From Dipteris shenzhenensis (Eukaryota > Polypodiophyta > Polypodiopsida > Gleicheniales), in the NCBI GenBank assembly GCA_047967505.1, contig CM106540.1: a DNA stretch of 64,000 bases, one strand, 5' to 3'. Every line of letters begins with the position of its first letter. Within the stretch, counting starts at the first letter, position 1. This document shows, piece after piece, positions 44,160 through 55,974 of the stretch. Both the position numbers and the translations under genes were made by a program. The notes under the pieces were generated by a model. That model did not search any database. It worked only from the letters and a program-made list of their open reading frames with translations, and was not told where the DNA came from.

Positions 44160-46452
44160 TATCATTGACGATCCTAGCAAAGCTATTCAATGACGTTTGC
44201 CTTGGCTTCCCCCCCACTTGGACACTCAACACCATCACCCCCATCCACAAGGCAGGGGATCCCATGGACCCGAGTAACTACAGGACTATCATGATTGGAC
44301 ATGTGATGTCCAAGATCTATGCAGCAGTATTGGATGCGTCGGTCAACCTGTTCGCACAGATGAGAGGGCTCAGAGCAGAGGGTTAGGCTGGTTTCAGGCG
44401 AGACCATGGGACTTTGGATCACATACTCACACTCAGGAGTGTCATTGAGGAGGTCAGTTCACGAAACGAGAGGGTATATTGCTGCTTTGTGGATTTCCGC
44501 AAAGCCTTTGACACAGTACCTCGAGCTCGTCTCATCACACGCCTACAGACACTGGGATTTGATCAGGAGATCACCTGGGCAGTCATGGCACTTTATGAGA
44601 GTCTTAGGTCGAGTTCGGACAGGCGCATGTTGGATAGATGAGATTTTGAGTACCATAGGGGTCAAACAGGGTTGCCCCTTATCAACAAACCTGTTTGGCC
44701 TCTACATCGATGAGCTTGAGACTTTCATGGGGGCTTCCGGAGGGACCGGTTGCTCACTTGCCGGAATCATCATCAGGATCCTACTTTATGGAGATGACGT
44801 GGCACTGCTGTTGTCCACACCCGAGGGGCTCCAACGACACCTAGATGCACTGCATGCTTTTTGTTTATCCCATGATTTGGAGGTCAACCTTGGCAAGACC
44901 AAGGTCATGATCTTTAACACCTCTTGAGCAAACATGCAACGGAAGCAGTTTACTTTTACTTTTGGTGGGTCACTAGTTGAGATCGTATCCTCATACACTT
45001 ACTTGGGGGTCATCTTCTCCGGCCCGATCTTCATGATGAGACCAGCGATGTAGGCCAGATTGAGTAGGGGATACGCCTCACTGGCTCGGCTAGAGAGACA
45101 GTGCTTTTACTCCCACTTTCAGGACCCTCGGACCAAGGCTCTTCTCTTCGACTCCTTGGTCCGACCAGCCGGTATGTATGGTAGGTAGCCCTTGTTAGGG
45201 ACTTGACATTTCAGAGATAGAGTGGACACGGGTGGAGCGCGTGCAGATCCTCATGCTCTCACGGATGATCCGGGGGAAACCATCTGTACCACATCACATC
45301 ATTCAGGCTGAGTTTGGTGCTTCTCCACTCCAGCTAGATGCAGCCTTTCAGACCATCGCATATCTACACCGGGTTAGATCATATGGGGACTGCACATCAG
45401 GGAGACTGAGGTTGCCATGGTTGGCTCTCGATTCCTCCATGAGGTTAGCAGCAGAGGGAGACGAGTGATGCTGGTGTGCATGGACTCACAGATGGTTTGT
45501 GAGACTAGGGTTTCACATCGATAGGATACCTCCTTTTCAGTACAGTTTAGATGCCCCTCCGGTACTCCCACCCATCATCCCGATCAGGCCACACACCAAC
45601 AAGGTCATTCGAGAGGATCTCTTGCAGCTACACACCTTCAGGACCTGGTTGGAGCCGAGGGAGCTCCCATTGAAGCTGAGTTTCTACAAAGATTACTGTC
45701 TTCGTATATTGGAGGAGGGATTCATCACACCACCGAGGTACACTGAGTTTCATATGCCTCGCTCACCACGGATCTCCATCAGACAGTTTCGGGTATCATC
45801 ACACCGCCTCTGCATAGAGAGCGGCAGAGGAGAGGGGATCCCCAAGGAGCATCGCATATGCATATTGTGTGACTGTCAGGAGGTTGAGCCGGAGGAGCAT
45901 TTTATTTTCAAGTGTCCAGTGTACTACGAGATTCGAGGTCGCTACCACTGTCTCTTCAGAGACGGCTCCGGGCTCCTTTCCAGATTCCTCGCCTACCCAG
46001 ATCAGAGATTGTGTCAGATCATACTTGGGGACATCCCCTCCTTGTTCCGAGTCGGAGCCTGACCGACGGGGGTCACAGTGGCCTTGGTTAGACGCAAAGC
46101 TACGACCGAGAGACGTAAAAGGACTGCACCCTTGAGGGGCTGACGGCGCTCTATTGCTGACCTCATGCCTCCACTGCCTCATCCATCCTGATGTCCTGCT
46201 GCTGCTGATGATGATGATGGTGAGATTGATATATAGTCGACTATCGACATGACTATGTTGTACTATGTTATACTTAGGACTTAGTACTGCCATTTTGCAT
46301 TTTTTGCATTCTGCATTGGTGTGGATGCTTGTTTAGTAGCTCCACTACCACAGCTCATTGTATCAGGTTTTTTCACAGTCTCATAGACCCATCGGTCTTC
46401 CGAAGACTTAATAAACTCTCTTTCTTTCTTTCTTTCTTTCTCTCTCTCTCTC
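44160..46452 (+). pseudogene. LINE A, 5'-truncated ORF2 and tail
   Basis: Non-LTR retrotransposon ORF2. RT begins with 'TWTLNTITPIHKAGDPMDPS' and continues through 'ERVYCCFVDFRKAFDTVPRA' and 'IGVKQGCPLS'. The active-site block reads YGDD (LINE B and C have YADD). The C-terminal region has a C2HC finger, 'CILCDCQEVEPEEHFIFKC' (45860-45915). Lesions include a TAG at 44384-44386, a 2-base loss near 44602, stops near 44925 and 45050, and a TGA at about 45468 shared with LINE C. Relative to LINE C it lacks about 85 codons after 'FLAYPDQR'. The 3' end carries the family signature 'CATAGACCCATCGGTCTTC' and a (TTTC)n(TC)n tail (46420-46452). Confidence 0.9.
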
Positions 46453-47160
46453 AGAGGACAAGGTACACGCTTTGGAGATTGACGTGCAGCAAATGAAGGA
46501 CATGAAAGCGACCCCGGTAGGAAATTGCAAGGCAATGGAAGAGCTGAAAACAGAGAATGCCACTCTCAGGAAGGATGTTGCAGCCATGCAGGAAACAATG
46601 CAAGGCACACATATGAGCTTAAACAACAAATCAGCAAAGGGGAAGCCAGGATGTTGGAATGGAAAGATGTGGCTAAAAAGGGCACAACAGCCCCAAAGAA
46701 AATTTTTATCTCAGAAGCACTTGAGGAGGAAAAGAGAAGGACCAAGGAGACACTAAATGTCTTGGTAAGAGGCATACCAATGGGAGACACTCCGATGGCA
46801 GAAGCCAAGATATTGTTCACTAAAATGGGGGTCAATCTCACGTGTGAGACAGCCTGGAGGGTGGGCAAAGCTGAGGCACATACAAAGCCACTAGTGCTGA
46901 AGTTTTGGACAGCCATGGCAAGAACACCCTCATGAGCACGAGAGCGACTCTGAAAGGAACCAAAATTTATCTGGATGATGACCTCACTCTCCTACAACAG
47001 GAGCACCGAAGGGAAGGTATGGTACGAGTAATGGCAGCAAGAGAAGCATGGAAATGGCTGCATGTAGGGATGGTAAGGTGATCATTCGAGACGCAAGGAG
47101 GATAAGGAAGAAGGATAATTATGATGGTGCCGGGCCCATGGGACAAGTGTATACACCGGA
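46453..47160 (+). pseudogene. LINE B ORF1 (coiled coil plus RNA-binding domain)
   Basis: ORF1-type protein in three frames. A heptad-like segment ('MEELKTENATLRKDVAAMQE', 46470-46600) is followed after a frameshift by 'LKQQISKGEARMLEWKDVAK'. Then comes an RRM-like block ('LNVLVRGIPMGDTPMAEAKI', 'TAWRVGKAEAHTKPLVLKF', 46755-46910). After another shift comes a C-terminal domain ('LKGTKIYLDDDLTLLQQEHR', 46950-47100). This is the usual ORF1p order for coiled-coil/RRM LINEs, which coat the element RNA. It starts immediately after the LINE A tail, with no upstream sequence, so its 5' end is missing. Confidence 0.65.
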
Positions 47161-49110
47161 TTGAAAATAGTAGTGTGGAATTGTAATGGCACACTATGGT
47201 CAAATCCAGGAGGTTTCTTGGAGACATACAATGATAGAGATATGATCTTTACATTGAGACGCATGAGAGCCTAGGGAGAGCTGTCCACAGTAACATGATA
47301 CACATGGGATATAGCTTATAGGAGTATGAGGCTCTGGGGGGTAGCTGTCCTTTTCAAATCACACTTGAGATCACTCATATATGTGGTACGTAGGGAGGAG
47401 CATGCATGACACATGTGGATATGAGTTAGCCGCCAGATGCCTGATCTATCTTTATTGCGGTGTGCAACTTCTTTCCAAACACGTCATCCTATGCACGAGA
47501 GGTCACTAGAGATGGACACAGCCCGTATAAAACGATCCATGATGACATCATGGAGTTCTCCAAACAGGGAGACATCCTCCTACTGGGAGACTTCAATGCA
47601 CGGACAGGAAATAGACAGGTAGGCCGCTTGACTTCATGGATGACAAAGATCCCGATATAGTCTTGGAGCTATATGTAGTTGAGCTAAAGGAGTCTGCATC
47701 TCGGTCTCGCAGGCAGGTGATGAGCCTATATGAGTTCGTCAAAGGGAGAGTTCGCGCCCTAGAAGGTCTATCAGATTGGGTTGAGAGCACGATCGGTGTG
47801 AAACAGGGCTGTCCCCTTTCCTGGACTCTCTTTGGGCTCTACATTGATGAGATAACATCCTTTGTTGATCACCTAGGAGGTCAAGGATCACTGCTAGCTA
47901 ATTTGATGATACGGATATAGCTATATGCGGATGACATAGTCTATATATTCTCTTCAACAAAGGGATTGCAAAGACATCTGGGAGCCCTGGAGGTGTTTTG
48001 CAGAGAGAGAGACTTGATAGTTAACCTTGGGAAGACCAAGGTCATGATCTTCAACACCTCGCACGCAGTACTGCACCATCATAGTTTCACTTATCTGGGT
48101 GTAGTCTTCACAGGGTCAGTTTTCACGATGACCAAGGCATCACTCATCCAAGGATAGTGAGCCTCAGCTCGACTAGAGAGGCAATGCTTTTAGGCGCACT
48201 TTCAGAATCCACCCATGAAGGGCTAGTTGTTCGACACCCTATTGAGGCCGACCGCCATGTATGCAGCACCTTTTTTGGGAGAGTGATCTCTGAGAGACAG
48301 AATGGAGGATATTTGAGTGGCTATAGGTGATGATGGGGTCTATTATGATTTGGAGTAAGCCTTCAGTCCCCCATTAGATAGTACAAGAAGAGTTTGCTAT
48401 GACACCTCTCCAGAGTGATGCCATTTTTCAGACAGTGACTTTTGTCCACAGAGTTTGGGCCTTATTCCACTGGAGACTGCCGAGGCTGGCACTCGAGTCA
48501 TCCAGACGGCTAGCATTGCATGAAACGCTAATACGACAATTGGTCCTCTAAAGGAAAATGTCCACTGATCCCTCCAAGGTCGTGTTTGTTGGAAATAGAG
48601 GATAGAATCACTCTTCACTCTCGATCTAGCTCATACAACACTCAGAGAGACGGAGAAAGAGATAGCCAAAACTCAGATATATTCTTCCACAATCGTGGGC
48701 AGACAAAAGCTCAAAGGGTGAGCATGTACAAACAGCCAAAGGATGCTGTCAAGGGCTGAGTCACTTCACTCCCTCTGCGCGCTTGCCTGTGTGCAAGGCT
48801 GTAAGTGCAGGTGATGGAGAATAGTGGAGGAATAGAGCCCCTTTTATAGGAGGGCATGGAGCCCCTACACTCTTGACAAGGGGAGGGGCTACATTACCCT
48901 AGTTCACACTTCATTCTGTCTTATGACAGTAGTGCAGGATGGTTTTGCGGTAGATGACTACTATTATTGTTTGATATGACTATGTATGATACAGTTTTGT
49001 GTTTTCTATATGGGTGTGGATGTTCGGTTAGTAGCTCCACCCCTCTGGCTGGATTTGTATCAGGTTTTTTCGCAGTCTCATAGACCCATCGGTCTTCTGA
49101 AGACTTTAAT

Positions 49111-49148
<38 letters not shown>
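47161..49148 (+). pseudogene. LINE B ORF2 (APE endonuclease, RT) and tail
   Basis: ORF2 begins 'KIVVWNCNGTLWSNPGGF' (47165), an APE endonuclease start. The 'LLLGDFNARTG' block is near 47580-47610. A deletion then removes the endonuclease end and the RT fingers, and RT resumes at 'IGVKQGCPLSWTLFGLYIDE' (47790) with an intact YADD after a TAG near 47918. The 'VNLGKTKVMIFNTS' block shared with LINE A and C is at about 48020. C-terminal sequence past 48200 is very broken, and 48535-48900 appears to be inserted LTR sequence. The tail at 49000-49148 has the same 3' signature as LINE A and a (TC)n run. Confidence 0.85.
48535..48900 (-). repeat. probable LTR fragment inside LINE B
   Basis: 48535-48580 closely resembles the end of the gypsy N LTR ('TTGGTC.TCTAA', 'GAAAATG.CCAC.GATC', 'AGGTC.TG'; compare 58209-58255). 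The following sequence to about 48900 has a minus-strand CCTATAAAAGGGGC box near 48838-48851, a good TATA box. Boundaries and target duplication were not resolved, so solo LTR is tentative. Confidence 0.35.
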
Positions 49149-49151
<3 letters not shown>

Positions 49152-49789
49152 ACATTTCTTTTTCTTATTTTCTGCTTTGTTTCTTCCTTTTTGCTACCAA
49201 AGTTTTGATTTTTTGGTTGGGATTTCAAAGCTTAGTAAGCACTGGGTTTACCTAAGAGATTTTGGATTCTTTTGAAACCCAGATGGCAGCTTATGGTTGG
49301 GTATTGAGTGTAGCTTTGCTTACTAATTTACCTTTTATTTTTAAAAAATTTCTCATTTGTTCAGAATTTTTCTCTCACACGCACACACACGCTTACGCAC
49401 ATGCACTCATGCTCTTGCCTGCTTGCACACAAATTACAATGGGCATGCATGCGCAAGTAATAATCATCTCTCTCATCTTTCTATGTTTCTTGCCCTATTT
49501 CTTAGAGAGTAGCTGTGACAATCTCGCTTGGTCAGTGTCCATGTTTTCCATGAAGGTGGACATATAGGCTTGCTAGTAACAAATTAGGAGAGTTGTGCTT
49601 GTTATCATTTTGTGGTTAGTCTTGCTTTACATATTCTATATTAAACTAGCATATGAGAGCGCTTTTCAATAGCTATGGTTTCATTCTGGTATAGCATGCT
49701 TGTATGGTATGTGATGTCTTGCAGGCTATAGACTGATGCCCTCTTTCTTTCCTTCCTCTTTCACACACATGCACATTTGCACACACACG
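49149..49789. other. no gene; short CA-rich patches
   Basis: AT-rich flank of LINE B with CA-rich patches near 49376-49400 and 49765-49790. No coding signal. Confidence 0.5.
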
Positions 49790-50205
49790 CTTTTTTTTTG
49801 GTAATATCCAGTGCATATATTTATATGATCATAAATTTACATGATGGGATATCACCCTCATGGCAGGCATCATATAAGGATTGCCGCAATGAGGCTCGGA
49901 AAGATTCATATGACTTGTGAATCTGCCGACCCAAGTATGCCAAATTATGCTCACTCCAGATTGTCCAAAGAGCCCAATATCGCACCCAAGAGAGAAATAG
50001 TGAGTATTGAGACAAGGACTTCATAAATCTGCCAAAGAGCCATAAATGTTTCCCAAATCTGTGACTCGGGAAATGGATCCGAAGATAATCTGAAATTCTC
50101 CTGAGGAGGATCTTAGTACACGGGCAGTGCCAAAGCAAATGAATAACAGTCTCTGAAGGAGCCTGACATCTTAAGCATGTGGATGGTGCAATGCGACGTT
50201 TAGCA
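49790..50205 (-). pseudogene. LINE E 3' fragment with zf-RVT finger
   Basis: The minus-strand frame ends at 49821. It shows 'CLRCQAPSETVIHLLWHC', a zf-RVT type zinc finger, followed by 'RYWALWTIWSEHNLAYLG' and 'SYESFRASLRQSLYDAC'. A short A-run on the minus strand (about 49791-49799) looks like its poly(A) end. The 5' side is cut exactly where the copia D LTR begins (50206), so copia D inserted into this LINE. It differs from the LINE A-C family. Confidence 0.7.
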
Positions 50206-50462
50206 TGTGAGAATGGGAGAGAGAGAGCAAATGAGAGCAAGAAGCAGGAGAGAGTGAGAGCTGAAAGCTTAGTTGCAAATAGATGAGAGTAAGAGAGATA
50301 CAACTGAAGAAGTGAGATAAGGTTTTGTCCTAGTGACAAAACCTTAGTAGTCACTAACCATAGTTAGTGGACTAATTGTGGTTAGGGGAAAAAACCTCTT
50401 AAAGAGGGAAAAGTGCCCCTAACTAGCTTATTAAATTACATTGGTCATTGCTGAATTATACA
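50206..50462 (-). repeat. 3' LTR of copia D, 257 bp
   Basis: On the minus strand it begins TGTATAATTCAGC, directly after the polypurine tract, and ends CCCATTCTCACA. The same terminal sequence (TGTGAGAATGGGAGA on the plus strand) lies next to the primer site at 55960, which identifies it as the LTR end. Confidence 0.85.
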
Positions 50463-50473
50463 CCCCCCTGCAG
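50463..50473 (-). other. polypurine tract of copia D
   Basis: The minus strand reads CTGCAGGGGGG immediately before the LTR start TGTATAATTC. Confidence 0.7.
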
Positions 50474-50497
50474 TGCCAATGTCATGTACAAGGATGA

Positions 50498-53400
50498 TTA
50501 ATCCTCAAACGGATATAAGTTCAGGGCACTGCGAAATGCCTCAAACTTTTCACGTGGAAGTGCTTTGGTGAAAATATCTGCAACATTGGTATGTGTGGAC
50601 ACAAAGATCATACTGATCTCTCCTGCATGCAACTTCTCTCTGACGTAGTGATAGTGAACCTCAATGTGCTTCGTGCGAGGATGAAACACTGGATTCTTTG
50701 CCACTGCAATGGCACTCTGACTATCAGTGAGAATTGGAGAAGGACCTTCCAATGATAGATGAAGATCAGCAAATAGACGACGCAGCCAGACACATTCAAC
50801 TGTTGCTGTGAAAGCTGCCCTGTACTCAGCTTCACATGATGAGGTAGCCACTGTAGATTGTTTCTTGCTTAGCCAGGAAATGCAAGCTTTACCCAAAAAG
50901 AAACAATTGCCACTAGTGGACTGCCTAGTGTCATAATCACCAGCCCAATCTGAATCACTGTAGGCATGCATCTGCAAGTCACCCCCCCTGGGAAATAACA
51001 AGCCAAAAGACTTCGTGCCCTGCAAATAACGGAAGATGTGCTTAACTGCCTGCCAATGCATAGTTTTTGGGCTGTGCATATACCTGCTCACCTGAGATAC
51101 TGCAAACTGAATATCAGGTCTAGTGTTGCAGAGATAAATGAGGCATCCAATAGCCTGACTGTAAAATGTGGCATCAACTGATTCTCCTGCATCATGCATT
51201 GTGAGTTTCAGCCCTGGCTCCATGGGAGTGGCTATGGGCTTACAATCATGCATGTTAAATCTGTCCAAGAGTTTCTGCACATACTTGGATTGAGACATAA
51301 CAGTGCCACGTCTCTCTTGAGAGAACTGGATCCCCAAATAAAAGTGAAGCAGCCCCAAATCTGACATGTCAAAGTTGGTCTGCAAATCAGCTTTGAAATC
51401 TGCAATATTATCTTCATTGGACCCTGTGAGCAGTAAGTCATCGACATAAAGAATGATGACTAAAATTTCCCCCCCATCCTTCTTGATGTAGATGGTGCTC
51501 TCAGTAGGACTATTGTGCAGCCCCTTGCTGGTCAAAAAGGCATGAATCTTGGCATACCATGCACGAGGGGCCTGTTTCAGCCCATACAAAGCTTTATTCA
51601 GCTTGCATACCTGAAGTGCATTTCCTGAAATTTCAAAGCCTGGAGGTTGTTTGACATAAACCTCTTCCAACAAGTCTCCATTTAGGAAGGCTGTTTTAAT
51701 GTCCAACTGATGAACATTCCACTCAAAATGTGCAGCCATTGCAACAACAGATCGGATGGTGGTCATCCGGGATGTAGGAGCAAAAGTCTCCTCATAGTCT
51801 ATGCCTGTTTTCTGAGCATAGCCTTTGGCAACCAGCCTTGCCTTGTATGTCAATGGAGGCATCTGGCTTCCGTTTCACCTTGAAAACCCATCGTGTACCA
51901 ATGGCATGTTTATCTGGTGGCAAGTCTACGACATCCCAAGTCTGATTTTTCTGAATGGACTGCAATTCATCGTGTATGGCATTCATCCGATGCACATTGT
52001 CCTTTGCTTCTTCAAATGTTGCAGGCTCCTCCTCATCAAGAAGAGTACCTGCATATGCTGATTCCACTGAATTAGCACCTTCCATGTGCCTTACTGCACT
52101 GCGAGTCCTGCCAGGTAATGGAGCATCAATCTTACTCTCCCTGAGAGTCTGTAACAGCCAGTTTGGGACCGTTTTTGCTGCATGTATGTCTGCAATTTCT
52201 TGCTGAACCACCTGTTCCACTGCCTGTGGAGGTGGCAAGACATCCTGTGGCTGAACTGGAGCATCGGGAGGTGGCTGTAAATTCTGATTTGCATCAGAAA
52301 TATCAGCAGGGGAACCCAAGGCAATGGGTAGCAACCCCTCAAAAACAACCTCTGAAGAAGAAGGCATATGAAATTCAGCCTGAGTGTGAGCTGAATTTTC
52401 TGCAAATATCACATCTCTACTGACAATGATCTTGCGTGTAGCAAGATTGTAGAGACGGTACCCCTTGCTTTCTGCACTGTACCCAACAAATATGCACTTA
52501 ATTGCCTTATCTGACAACTTATGCCGAAATTCAACTGGCACATGACCATATGCAAGGCATCCAAAGACACGGAAATGATCCACTGAAGGCTTTCTCCCAT
52601 TCCGGACTTCATAGGGAGTTTTTGTTTTCAAAGCCTTAGTGGGAGACCGATTTAAGATGTAGTTGGCACACATTAGACCTTCAAGCCAGAATTTGTGAGG
52701 CATGTGTTTGCTTTTCAGCATACATCTGTCCATCTCCATAAGAGTTCTATTTTTCCTCTCAGCTTTGCCATTTTGCTGAGGGGTCAGCCTCACTGTGAGC
52801 TGATGCACAATACCCTTGCCTTTCAGAAAAGCATCAAAATCTGCAGACAAGTATTCCCCACCTCTATCTGTGCGCAATGTCTGTATCTTGAGTCCAGATT
52901 CATTTTCAACCATGGCTGAAAAGTGTTTAAACAGTATGAACACTTCTGATTTGCGCTTCAGCCCAAAGACATAAGTGAAATTGGAGTAATCATCAATAAA
53001 AGTAACAAAGTAGAGATGACCACCCAATGATGGAGTCCTCATGGGACCACAGACATCACTGTGTATAAGCTGTAATTTTCGGACAGCTTTAACTAAACCA
53101 TCCTTTTTGAAGGGGAATTTGTGCATCTTGCCTAAAATGCACCCTTCACAGGCATGTGGAGGAGGTATCTCAAGAGGTGGCAATGCATCAACCATAGAGT
53201 GCTTCTGAAGTGTCATCAAGCTGTTGTAATGCATGTGGCCATATCTGGCATGCCATAACTCTGCATTCTGCATGGCAGTAGTAGGAGTAGAAACTGCAAG
53301 AGCATGGGCTGCTCTTTTCTCAAAAAGATCAAGCTGAAAAAGCCCACGCAGCAGAGTCCCAGATAATCTCAAGGCATAATCATTTTCTCTTTCTCGGATA

Positions 53401-54839
53401 GCACATTTGTCATCCTCAAAGATAACCTGAAATCCAGCCCTGTTAAGAGTGGACACTGAAAGGAGATTCTTGGTGATACCAGGCACATACAAGACATTTG
53501 AAAGTCTGAAAACTGAGCCATCAATGGCGGTAAGCTCAACTTCTCCTGTACCACGTACTGAATATGACGAGTTGTTGGCACAAGTGACTTTCTTACCAAT
53601 GGGAGGTGGATGCAAGGAAGTGAAGAGACACTTCGTAGAAGTGATATGCTTGGAGGCACCGCTGTCAAAATACCAAGTATTCAGTGTTTCATTGACACTG
53701 AAAGCTGATGCATCCGTGGAAGGATCATAACTGCAAGTCAAAAAGGCATATGTATCATCATTACAAGTGGCTGTACTATCCCGAGCATCTGGAGCAGCCA
53801 GCCTAGAATCTGAAATGCAAGATAAAAAGGCATAATCCTGTCCAACAAAGTTGGCTGCAGCATCCCCACTGTCAGATGCATGAGGAGCTGAATCTGAAAC
53901 AGCCATATCGGAGCTGTTTTTCTTCTCTTTTGCAAGCCTTTTCCTGCATTCTGTAATGTGATGGCCTGGCTTTTTGCAGTAATGACAAAAACCCTTCTTC
54001 TTGGGCTTACTTGCATCATTCTTAGCCTTTTGTGAAGGCTGTCTTGACCCACTGGAAGGCTGATTTACTGATGTCTTTGCATGTCCCTTTCCTTTTGACT
54101 TGAACTTTGAGAGCATAGCTTGTTCACCTGCACGTGAAGCCAAGTTTTTCCTGGTCCGCTCTTCCTGAAGCAGAAGTCCTATCAACTCATGAAAAGTGAG
54201 AGGATTTGCACCCCCCCTCAATGATAAGTTCAGCGAGGTATGAAAGCTGAGATAAGTCTCAGGAAGAGAATTCAGAGTGGTGGTAATCATCTCTGAATCA
54301 GGAATAATCTCATCAATGTTCAATAATTGCTCTCTGAGATCCTGTAGCTTTGTGAGGTGGACTGACATGGAGTCACCCTCTTCCATATGTGTATTACTTG
54401 ACTCTCTTTTCAAGAAAGATACCCTTGCATCATTCCGGGCTGCATACATGCTTTCTAAGATATCCCACGCTGCCTTCGAGGTCTTACATGACCGGATATG
54501 CGGAATGATAAATCTTTTCACTGAAAGAGAGATGCATGACAAAGCTAAGGCATCCCATGAATCCCATCTCTTTTGTTATGGAGTGGTGGCTACAGCTGCA
54601 CCAACAACCTGTCCTGCAATTGCACCTTGTGCACGACCTCTTCCACCTCCTTGCAAGGGAGGGGTATTAGGTGCCATACCTGCTGGTCGGATCTCATCCC
54701 CATTCACATAATCCCATAAATTGCGAGAAATCAGAATATTGCGTACCATAAAACTCCATAGGGAGTAGTTGGTACCATCGAACTTGTCTTCCTGTGAAAG
54801 ACCACCGAACGGGAAATCATTCTGATTTTGCTGGGCCAT
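50498..54839 (-). pseudogene. Ty1/copia gag-pol polyprotein (copia D), nearly intact
   Basis: A complete copia polyprotein starts at ATG 54839 ('MAQQNQ') and ends at TAA 50498. Gag follows with a CCHC knuckle 'CHYCKKPGHHITEC' (~53960). Protease has DSGA (~53660). Integrase has the HHCC site (53240-53130), core Asp in 'HSDVCGP' (~53060), second Asp in 'RTDRGGEY' (~52870) and Glu in 'NGKAERKN' (~52760). RT has '[10 protein letters not shown]' (~51440). RNase H has 'SDSDWAGD' (~50960) and '[10 protein letters not shown]'. Only two lesions are visible: a TAA at 54576-54578 inside gag, and one frameshift near 51850 at the start of RT. It should be one of the younger copia insertions here. It sits inside LINE E; its 5' LTR is missing except for about 15 bp. 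Confidence 0.95.
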
Positions 54840-55945
54840 ATTTGAGAAAGAGATTTTAGCAGATACAAAACTGAATTCCCTTACTGGGAATGAAATGCAC
54901 AACTCCCAAAAAACATAGCCAAGCACTGGCTGTAAATGCACTCAGATTTTTGCACTTGCACTGTCAGAAATCTGTCCAAGCATCAAAAACTCTCCAGAAT
55001 CTGCCAAAAGTGCTGCAAAACACTTCAAGAAAGGCAGTGTGAAATCTCCAAAATTGCTTCTCCAACACAAAAGCCCCAAAATAGACCTAAAATTGCAACC
55101 AGAAAGGGGCAAATTGAACAAAAGCCCCAAATGTTGCAAGAATTGCGCTCTGTCTGCAAAAGCCCCAAATTTCACTGCGAAATTACAGTGTAATCACAAA
55201 ATCCTCAAATTTCTGCAAGAAATTGTACTGCAAAACTGAAAGTCTCAAATTTAGAGCTTGAAACTCTAAATCTGCCAGCAATGTTTGCTTCATAAGCAAT
55301 TACAAACCCGAAAATACCCCAAATGTTTGCAAATGACTGCAAAAATAGCACAACAAGCACCAGATCTGCAAAGAATAGCAAAAGAGCTGCAAGAATGCCT
55401 GCTCAATGAATCCTGTACGGAATCCGTACACCTGCAGTACGGCTGTACGAAATACGGTGCGGCGGCCGATGTAGGTGTGCAGTACGGAACTTGTAGGTAC
55501 GGATGTACGGACGAGCAGGTACAACACAGTATGAACGGAGTGGACTGTACGGCAGTACCATCGAAATGCAGTACAGGTTGAGAAGTACGGTCGTGTAGTA
55601 CGGAAGCAGTAGGTACGAGCAGGTACGACAGATCTGCAATATGGATCGAGCCGGATTGAGCAAAATCATACGGAAATGTACGGATGGCGAAAACAGTACG
55701 GATCTGCAGATCGTGGAGCTCGAGCAGATCTGTACGGTCGAATGCAGGTTTGTACGGGCGAGATGCAGCAGAGTACGGACTGGAGTAGCAGGGCTGTACG
55801 GACCTATACAGAATGTACGGCACACGGACTGTAGTACAGCATTGTACTAGATGACGAGACTGCAACAGACAGAGGGTATGGCCAGCAAAGGGAGCTCGCA
55901 GGAGCTAGAGTCCGGGAGCAGGGAGCAGGTCCAAGAGCACGATCT
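54840..55945 (-). other. copia D leader (untranslated) with motif arrays
   Basis: This 1.1-kb stretch between primer site and gag has no coding domain. The gag-proximal half (54940-55400) is rich in AAAGCCCCAAA and TGCAAGAA/TGCAAA words (plus-strand reading). The LTR-proximal half (55420-55850) contains about 17 copies of TACGG. Leaders of copia elements can carry packaging or regulatory signals; that role here is inference. Confidence 0.6.
55420..55830. repeat. dispersed array of (G)TACGG motifs, ~17 copies
   Basis: On the plus strand TACGG recurs about 17 times in 410 bp, mostly as GTACGG, with spacing from about 7 to 60 bp and without longer shared unit sequence. Less than one copy would be expected by chance. 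On the coding strand of copia D the motif is CCGTA(C). Confidence 0.85.
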
Positions 55946-55959
55946 GCTCTGATACCAAA
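55946..55959 (-). other. primer-binding site of copia D
   Basis: The minus strand reads TTTGGTATCAGAGC directly after the LTR end ...CTCACA. This is the perfect plant initiator tRNA-Met complement. Confidence 0.88.
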
Positions 55960-55974
55960 TGTGAGAATGGGAGA
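55960..55974 (-). repeat. 15-bp stub of the copia D 5' LTR
   Basis: TGTGAGAATGGGAGA matches the first bases of 50206-50462. The next bases are GAAA-type repeats of the LINE C tail, so the rest of the LTR is missing. Confidence 0.75.

Noticed and set aside
46281-46629. Minus-strand open frames with Arg-Glu-Lys runs
   Set aside because: Generated by the LINE A TTTC/TC tail read on the opposite strand.
50206-50462. Copia D LTR as a complete pair with 55960
   Set aside because: Only 15 bp match at 55960; the second LTR is not present in full within the window.
55420-55830. TACGG array as a CRISPR array
   Set aside because: Motif is 5-6 nt, spacing is irregular, there is no conserved repeat of 23-40 nt and no cas genes, and it lies in a plant copia leader.
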